Positions 56,180-64,000 of a stretch of DNA of 64,000 nt are shown here, piece after piece (within the stretch, counting starts at the first letter, position 1; every line of letters begins with the position of its first letter). The notes under the pieces were generated by a model. The model did no database searches. It worked only from the letters and a program-made list of their open reading frames with translations, and was not told the origin of the DNA. Location: positions 248,001 through 312,000 of the forward strand of contig JAFEKR010000026.1 in NCBI GenBank assembly GCA_019022495.1. Reading direction: 5' to 3'. The stretch comes from Epichloe hybrida. Lineage: Eukaryota; Ascomycota; Sordariomycetes; Hypocreales; Clavicipitaceae. Made by a program: the position numbers and the translations under genes.

Positions 56180-58465
56180 TGTATACTATGAACAATCTTG
56201 CTTTTTTGTTTGACATGTCTACCATGTTTTCTGTTGTATTTTTCAAGCAGAGCATCTGGGCAAACCCAACCCCCCCCCCTTTTTTTTTTCTTCCCTTTTA
56301 ATCATCTTCTATTCCACACACGATCAACAGGATCGTTTTCACAAACTTGGTTGGCGTACAGGGCGGCAATAATGGGACAGGTCGGGACTTATGGACGTGG
56401 CATTCTACTTATTTTCTGTATCTACTCTGGTTCTCTTCTTGACACGTCCGTCGGTAGATTGAGATGGCACATTTCTTTTTTTCTTGTTCAACGTCAGGCG
56501 TCGGTCTACTTTTTTTTCTCGCCATCTCAGCAGGTATGATGTGGTGATGTTGCTAGTGTAGATGAGACGAGAACTGTTCATAATGAGTTGTATATCGGCT
56601 TTTAAAACGTGATGGCGGCAATGGCCGATGTGACGAATGAGACTCCAGTGAGACGGACTCAGACGGTAGACGGGCCGGCAGACGGGCGACGTAGAGGCAA
56701 TCCATGTCTGTCGCATATATGATGGTGGACTCGGCGAAAAGTCACTTGGAACGCATATGGGCTGACTGCTTCATCTGTGCAAACCTCGGCCTCGTGAATA
56801 GAGTTCAGGCAGCTACTCGGCTGGCGGATGGCGGATGGCGGCTAGTAATGACGGTTGTGACTCATTAAGCATCGTTAAGCATCGTTAAGCATCGTTGAGC
56901 ATCGTTGAGCACCTAACCGCCTTGCGGCTGGCATGAACGGGAAAGCGGATCGGGAAACGGGCTTGGGCTGTATGGGCCTGGGCTGGACGGACGTACGGAC
57001 TAATAGTGGGTGTACGTACATCGCGGCAAGATGGTGCGAAGCTTGCGCGTGGAGGACCTCTGAGGGATTGGATTGATTGCGTGTCGCCGCCTTTGCTTCT
57101 TCCAGATCAGTGAGATGGATGGCTGCCCGCATGCGACACGGGCGCCGTGACTGGCTGGCTGCCCACCCAGATCCTCCACCTCCACCTCCACCCGTGGAGC
57201 CACCTCCTTCCTTCCTCTTGTCCTGTAACTACAGTGATAAGTCACCTCTGGTCCGTAATCCGTAGGCTGATCTGCAGTGATGCACAGTGCTCTCGGAGAC
57301 CCTTGGACAGAGTTCCAAAGGTGAATGAATGCCTCTTCACCCGCTGCAGCGCTCGCCGCTCGCACACTGGCAGGCAACTGGAGCACTGCCCCCGCTCCCC
57401 TCCCCTCCCCTCCCCTCCTCAACGTTTGGAAAAAAAAAAAGATGACACCAGACCAGACCAGCCCATCCCATCGAACGGCCTCCTTCCCCCTTCACCTGCT
57501 CCAAAAGCGATTTTTTTTCCACCCACGACGAACTGCCCAACAGGAACAGGCGTTATTTTCAAGACGACGACCTTCCCCCACGCGGAAAGAACAAATAAGC
57601 GATCAGGTTGAGACATCATCCTCTCAAGACGACCGACACCTTTTTCGTGCATCCAGCTTCCTCAGGCCGCCACCACGACGACGAACCCAAACCCAGACGA
57701 CGACTGCTTCCGCTGAAGCCATCTGCCGACGACCGCCGCCCTCCCAGGCCACGACGACGACGATACAGACCTCGGCGACAGTTGTCTGTTTGTGCGTATT
57801 GAGATTGATCCCATCAGACTCATTTTCTCCGTCTGAATCCGCTCTCGCTTTTCCAAGCAGCACAATTTCCGCTCGCTCCGCCGCCTCCCAGGCCGCCTCT
57901 CTGCCCAGCTGTGATCACTTCGCGTAAGTTGCCTGCCTACCCTACCTCGTGTTGTTTTTTTTGTTTTTTTTTTCTTCTTTTCCCCTGGTCCTCGTCGCCG
58001 GCCCTCCAGCGTCTCCTCCCTCCACCTCATGGGCGTTTGCTGTCGACGCGCTCCGCGCTCCAAAAACCCTGCCTTGAGACGTGACAAAATTTCTCGTTGC
58101 ACACGGTTTCGTGGCGGCAGTTGCACGATGGATGGATGGACTTGCATTTGGTCCAGCACGATGCTCCCTCTTATGGGCTGGTTGTCCGTCCGTCCACACG
58201 TCCCATCGCACCAGTGCTATTCTCATCAAGTCCTGCGAGCGATTTACGGAATTGCCTCGTCGCTGACCTGCGGCTGGCCTTACTCTTAGATATTCTCGAG
58301 GTGCATCGTTATCAGCATTCCGTCACAAGCCTGCATCGCACGACTCCCCGCAGCCGCCACGTCCCGCGCATCGGCCTGCTCCGACGTCGCCTCGTTTTCT
58401 CCGCGCCAACGCCGCCCGCCTCCACGGTACCTGCGGGCAAGCCCTCGCCAAGGGATCTACCTACG
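56180..58465. other. 2.3-kb region: 3' end of NTO1-like gene and long leader of the PP1 gene
   Basis: No coding exon is supported. A tandem of 10-bp units (AAGCATCGTT) lies at 56867-56912. From ~57150 to 58465 the plus strand is CT-rich; a GTAAGT at ~57925 looks like a 5'-UTR intron donor. Minus-strand ORFs there are complementary shadows of the CT-rich strand. Confidence 0.5.
56867..56912. repeat. Tandem repeat, 10-bp unit AAGCATCGTT x4.5
   Basis: Three copies of AAGCATCGTT followed by GAGCATCGTT and a partial GAGCAC. Noncoding location between the NTO1-like and PP1 genes. Confidence 0.88.
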
Positions 58466-59785
<1,320 letters not shown>

Positions 59786-60783
59786 TTGTTTATGAAACAA
59801 AAGAGGCTGCAAAGATGGCAAAAATGCACCAAGAAGAAAAAGAACGAGTTTATACGAACATGATTGCTCTCTCTAGGTTCGGACGGCGCTAAACGCATGA
59901 TGCATTGCCCACGAAAATCGGCGAATGATTAGTACTACGACGACGCTTCCAAAAAGAAAAAAAAGAGAAAAAAGAGGGAACAGCAACTACTACCACCGCC
60001 GATTGACGAAAACCCCAGCACAGAAAAGCGACATTGACATGTCCTCAACATCCGATTCTTTATGTTTCTTGCATCTCCGACACGTCTTGTCGAAATCTGT
60101 ACACTCAACGCTCTCTCCGATTCCTTTGTCAAATCTCGATCTCTACATCTCCCCCACCTCGCGAGATTGTGCGTGGTGCCATGCTTGTGGCATGATAGTG
60201 CGCATCGGACCTTGCGCCATCGCCCGGTGTTTCCGGCAGCGAGCATGCTGGGTTGGTTGCCTCGGGTTGTACAAAACTTGTTCGTCGCACCCTTTTGCGA
60301 AGTGTTCTCCCGGCCTATATGTATGTGGCCGCGTGTATATGTCGGGAGGACGCCCTGCGGAGGGGGGGGGGGGGGGAAGGTTGGGGCGGAATGGGGGGAA
60401 AGAAGGGAAAAATTTACAAAGCGCAGCCCGAATCGTCTCTAATGCTCCGTGCGCTCGATCACGACGAATGGCTGTTTCTCTTAGCTGATTATTCAATATA
60501 CATGAAATGGTTGATTACTCTCTGTTTTGTCTTGATGGTGAGCACCAATCAGTAACCAACGCCGACGGCTCCATTCTACCCGGCTCTTCGAAGCGCCGCC
60601 GAGGCCATCCCATCCCATCCGTATATCCTCCTCGAGCAAATTAGACGCCGAGTTCAATATATTGTCCTTTTTTCCATGTCGTCATCATCATCCTCTTAGT
60701 GCGTACTGCGTACAACAACCAAGGAAGACAGCCTCCCCCCCCCCTCCCCTCACAACAAGTCGCGCAAGAATGCCGAACAAGTT
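59786..60783. other. Convergent 3' region between PP1 and SelW-like genes
   Basis: No gene is supported. A G run of ~17 (60362-60377) is present. Long ORFs across the region on both strands have no domain and are treated as spurious. Confidence 0.5.
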
Positions 60784-61360
60784 CTAGCCATCCCTCTCCC
60801 CCTCGCCTTCCCGGCCCGTCGCGCAATCCTCGCACCCGTCAGACCGTCCGGCCGCGCCCCGATCGACGTGTCCCAGGTCCCTCCCCGGCTCTACCACGTC
60901 CCTCGCGCGCCTCTTGAGCTCCTTGGTCTCGGGGAAGCCGCCGTCGCGCTTCCTGTCCCACAGGGTCTGGGGCGGCGACGAGGGGGCGGCGTGGGCGGTG
61001 ACGGTGAATGTGCCGCCTGTGGAGGGCTGGAGGGAGACTTCGCCTAGGGAGGTGGGGAACGTGGAGAGGAGCTCTTGCGCGAACTGGGCTTGTTAGTTGG
61101 ATTGGGGGGGAAGGAAGGAGAGATGAAGGATGGATGGATGAAGGAGGGATGGAGGATGGATGGATGAAGGAGGGATGAAGGAAGAAGATGAAGAGGGGAA
61201 GGAAGGAGGGAAGGAAGAGGGATAAAGGAAGGAAGGAGGCAAGGAAAGAAAGGAAACCCACGTATGCTGCTCGGAGCATCCATTTGCACTGCGTGCAGAA
61301 CTGGATTACTACGCGGGGGAAGCGCACGCCGGGGGGAGGCAGCGCGTCAGTCATTGGCAT
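60784..61360 (-). CDS. SelW/Rdx-family thioredoxin-like protein (cysteine form)
   Basis: Two exons, 61360-61262 and 61083-60784, give 132 residues. The donor is GTGGGT at 61261 and the acceptor CCCAG (branch CTAAC) ends at 61084. The first exon supplies VVIQFCTQCKWMLRAAY with the CxxC redox motif (Cys22, Cys25); the second continues FAQELLSTFPTSLGEVSLQPSTGGTFTV and TLWDRKRDGGFPETKELKRRVRD. This is the core of the Rdx domain shared by SelW/SelT/SelH-like proteins, in which selenocysteine of animals is replaced by Cys in fungi. The C-terminal ~30 residues are Gly/Glu/Asp-rich with a second CxxC (CEDC). A role in redox regulation is inferred from the family; substrate unknown. The gene is missed by simple ORF finding because of its intron. 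Confidence 0.87.
61084..61261 (-). other. Intron of the SelW-like gene with GGAT/GGAA repeats
   Basis: The 178-base intron is longer than most in the window. On the plus strand it is almost entirely purine, with GGATGGATGAAGGAGG-type and GGAAGGAGG-type repeats (on the transcript strand a TCC/TTCC-rich polypyrimidine stretch). Branch CTAAC lies 12 bases before the acceptor. Confidence 0.75.
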
Positions 61361-62455
61361 TGCGTCCGAAACTAGGTACGAGGTTCGTCTGATGAATCAC
61401 GGATGACGGGAAAAGGTGTTTGGAGCGGCTCTGGCCGTTGAACGTGCTCACGGATGGAAGTTCCTCGGGGCCTCTTCTCGGCGTGCTATCGGGGGGCGGA
61501 TTGCGAGATGGTAAAAACTCGTTGATTCCGCTCACTGCCCACTGCCCACTACCCACTGCGGACTGCGGACTGCGGCTCTTTCCGGAACTACCGCCTCGCA
61601 ACTCGGGCCATTATGCCCGACGTACGATCCGATACGACGTTGGTTCGACAAATCACTAGGCACCAACTCAACGGACATGACCGACTACAATTGTAGAAAC
61701 GTGGTGCGATATTGTAGACATGAACAACTTATGCAGACAATGGAAGAAAAAGGGAAAGACAAGAAAAACGCGGTAAGTTGTAACAAAGAACAGGGAAAAA
61801 AAAAAAAAGAGATGAATACAATGCTGAAGAGCCGGCATCCCCGGACTGAATCGTTCTTGCTCATGCCTCCGTCGCAACCCCATGCTGTTTGTTCACAGGC
61901 GTTCTTGAAAAAAGGCTTGGAAAAGGTCCGCCGTTGCTCCCATCCCCTCGGTGCCTTTTTTTTCCTCCCATTTCGCTCTTCTCTGCTGATTCAAAAAGGA
62001 GGGGGGGGGGGGGTATTTTGCCACAGTACAAGTCCATACAGGTCGGGATATAAGTAAAGTCCTCGAGTCTTGGTCCCCCGCTCAAGGGTCATGATGATCC
62101 AGTTGCGCAAATATCTGTGACTTGTTGACGCCGTATTCCACCAGTCCGTCTTATGATCCTGTAAAAAACAAGTACATAAAAAAAAACTCCCTCCGTCTTG
62201 AGTCTGCAAACGCAACCGTTCCAGATTAAGATATAGAACATGTCAAGGAACTTGTTGCTGCCGCCATTCGCTGCTGAGTTGGACACGCCTCATCTGCTGC
62301 TGCCGGCGCGTGTGCCGCAGCTCCCAGCCATCAATAAACAAACAAAATCAAATACCTTCATCGTAACAGGTCGTTGGCTGGTTCCTTTTCTATTTTTTTT
62401 CTCTTCCTTTCTGGCATCTATCCCGAGTAGGTCAACAACTGAAAAAGAACCCGCT
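61361..62455. other. Intergenic region upstream of SelW-like gene and 3' of the G-gamma gene
   Basis: No gene is supported. A G run (~62002-62013) and an A run (~61797-61808) occur. A block of near-repeats CACTGCCCACTGCCCACTAC..GCGGACTGCGGACTGCGG lies at ~61540-61575. Confidence 0.5.
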
Positions 62456-62859
62456 CTACATGACAACGCAGCAGCCGCCGGATTGCTGCGGCGCGTATGG
62501 GTCCTCGCCCTTGGGCACTGAACCCCATACTGACGGTACCATATAATCCCTCGTGCCGTTGCAGTAGGCGATGATGCTAAGTTGCGCGCGAATCGTGTCA
62601 GCTTCTCGTGTGATTCATGGTAGCAAGTCGTTGATGACGTGACTCGATGGTCCCGAGACACTCTGTTCACCCCGTCGCATTCGCATTCGTCTCCTTACCT
62701 TTTGGCAGCCGTGCTGACGGGAATGCGCTCACGCTCGAGATCTTCGCGCAGACGGTTGTTAAGCTCTGTTAACCTCCTCAACTTCAGGTCGGCCATGGAC
62801 TGTTTCGTTTTCTTGATCTGCGAGGGATCGCCGACATCGCGTGACGTGTATTGAGGCAT
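62456..62859 (-). CDS. Heterotrimeric G-protein gamma subunit
   Basis: Two exons, 62859-62699 and 62576-62456, give 93 residues. The donor GTAAGG (62698) and acceptor TTAG (ending 62577) split a Ser codon. The gamma subunit pairs with G-beta at the plasma membrane and transmits pheromone and nutrient signals. The start MPQYTSRDVGDPSQIKKTKQ is the conserved fungal N-terminus. A GGL-type helix follows (SMADLKLRRLTELNNRLRED), then YCNGTRDYMVPSVWG and the end GGCCVVM, where CVVM is a CAAX prenylation box with a neighbouring Cys for palmitoylation. An in-frame upstream extension (to 62964) contains PPPPP and is considered leader because the family starts at MPQYTSRD. Confidence 0.93.
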
Positions 62860-64000
62860 TGTGACGGGTGGGGGGGGGGGAAGACGGCCTATTGAACCAG
62901 ATCGGATTGCGAAACGTCGAAGGGCTCGATTCTTCCCGTAGATGGCGGTTGCAAACACCGACACCGTTGGGCGGGAGCAAGCGGTGATTGACTGATCGAG
63001 TCGTAGACTAGCTAATTACAAAGGCAGAATTTTGTCAGTCGGTCGATCGCCAAAACAGGTACTGTGTTCGTGGTAAGGCGCGGACACTGGTTTCCAGATG
63101 TGTTGGTCTGTACTTCGTTCGAAGATGATTCCAATGGACATAGCACAGCTGCGAGTGGCGAGGACGAGACGAGGCAGCGAAGAGGTGGTCCAGATGAGGC
63201 GCAGCGTCATGAAGAGGCGATAATGCGATGGGTAAACAGCGCTCGCTGTATCGTTTGGACTGAGTCGAGGAAGTCATGTTTCGGTAATTGTATCGTGTGT
63301 ATCTCCTGGTTACCCCCCCCCCCTTTTTCATCCGTGCAGGGTCGTAAAGGCGGTTTGGACGGACAGAGAAAAGGTCCTCGCAGCTATGCTATGCAGTGCA
63401 ATGCGATGAAGAAAATAGCAGAGGAGAGACGTGGCAACTTACCGATCGATTGCAATCGGGCGGATCGCGAGCAAGAGGTTGACGTTGACGTTGACGAACA
63501 TACGCAGAGAGGGGAGAAAGAAGGGGGGGGGGAATGAAAGAAGAAACGACGTGAAGGAGAGAAGTGGACTTGGACTGGTGGTGAGAAGCTAGAGGAGCCA
63601 GCCACGGCCAAGGCCAAGCCCGGATGGCCGCTAAGATTTAGGGTGGCCCAGGGCAAGAGGACATTAACGCATGCGCTATGGACTAAAAGTGGACTTGGGT
63701 TTTTGGGCGGGCAAATTAACAGCCCTAACAAGAGCCGTTTCTGGATGCGCAGGGCGCGCGTGTGGATCCAAGCACCTCGAGCCACCCCGAGCACCTCGAG
63801 CCACCCCGAGCACCTCGAGCCACCTCGAGTGCAGGGTTGTTGGCCATCGCCCTGGTCTGGTTCGTTTTGGATTGCAATTGACAATCACAAGACAATCAAG
63901 ACACTGAATGGTTCATTTTAGTTTCCACGGGCAAATCTGAAATCTGTCAGTGTCCCTCCAGTAATACGTTGCCCTTCATTTCTCCCCCCTCGCTGCGCCA
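62860..64000. other. Upstream region of G-gamma gene to the window end
   Basis: No gene is supported. It contains G runs (~62871-62880, ~63525-63532), a C run (63315-63323) and a tandem repeat at 63776-63830. A gene might begin beyond 64000. Confidence 0.45.
63776..63830. repeat. Tandem repeat, ~18-bp unit CTCGAGCCACCCCGAGCA x3
   Basis: Two copies of CTCGAGCCACCCCGAGCAC are followed by a diverged third (CTCGAGCCACCTCGAGTGC). Each unit contains the palindrome CTCGAG. Noncoding location. Confidence 0.85.

Noticed and set aside
57624..58229. Long minus-strand ORFs in the PP1 leader
   Set aside because: Complement of a CT-rich 5' leader; Arg/Glu/Lys-rich low-complexity translation only.

Overview
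This window is nuclear DNA of a filamentous ascomycete, probably a Sordariomycete and plausibly Hypocreales. The gene set fits that: a crnA/NrtA-type nitrate transporter, a heterotrimeric G-protein gamma subunit with a CVVM prenylation box, an APQ12-like protein, an NTO1-like PHD protein, a GH54 arabinofuranosidase and fungal SRPK-like kinases. Genes are cut by short introns (about 50-180 nt) with GTRNGT donors and CTAAC/CTGAC-type branch sites. The exact species cannot be read from the sequence. Exon borders below were worked out by hand from splice signals, reading frame and family knowledge.

Layout, left to right. 1-9.4 kb: truncated WDR5/Swd3-like WD40 gene (-), KNH-type GPI-anchored Ser/Thr-rich protein (+), nitrate transporter (-), a 435-bp inverted-repeat transposon, NAD-dependent methylene-THF dehydrogenase (+). 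11.6-19.5 kb: conserved coiled-coil protein of unknown role (+), APQ12-like nuclear envelope protein (+), GPN3 GTPase (-), S-adenosylmethionine synthetase (+). 21.6-36.2 kb is an accessory-looking stretch: two SRPK-like kinase paralogues on opposite strands, a 346-bp Mutator-like MITE, a degenerate Tc1/mariner-like relic, a PI-PLC X-domain protein and three hypothetical proteins. 36.8-41.5 kb: PDX1/E3BP (-) and a two-TM mitochondrial protein (+) sharing a divergent promoter that carries an 18-bp minisatellite, then a GH54 arabinofuranosidase (-) with two frameshifts. 41.5-48.3 kb is a 6.8-kb stretch in which I see no gene. 48.3-63 kb: LRR protein, NTO1-like histone-acetylation scaffold, PP1 catalytic subunit (all +), then a SelW/Rdx-like redox protein and the G-gamma subunit (both -).

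Most genes are independent housekeeping loci with no biosynthetic cluster or operon-like organisation. Functional links exist only in themes: one-carbon/methyl metabolism (MTD1, SAM synthetase), mitochondrial carbon metabolism (PDX1, TMEM70-family-like protein) and chromatin (Swd3/WDR5-like, NTO1-like). I found no CRISPR, no rRNA, no recognisable tRNA, and no new multi-gene system. The points most worth following are the three small inverted-repeat elements with target-site duplications, the duplicated kinases with conserved intron positions (one with DFD in place of DFG, the other with an in-frame alternative acceptor inside its catalytic loop), the double-frameshifted arabinofuranosidase, and a recurrent TACTCCGTA/TACGGAGTA intergenic motif.
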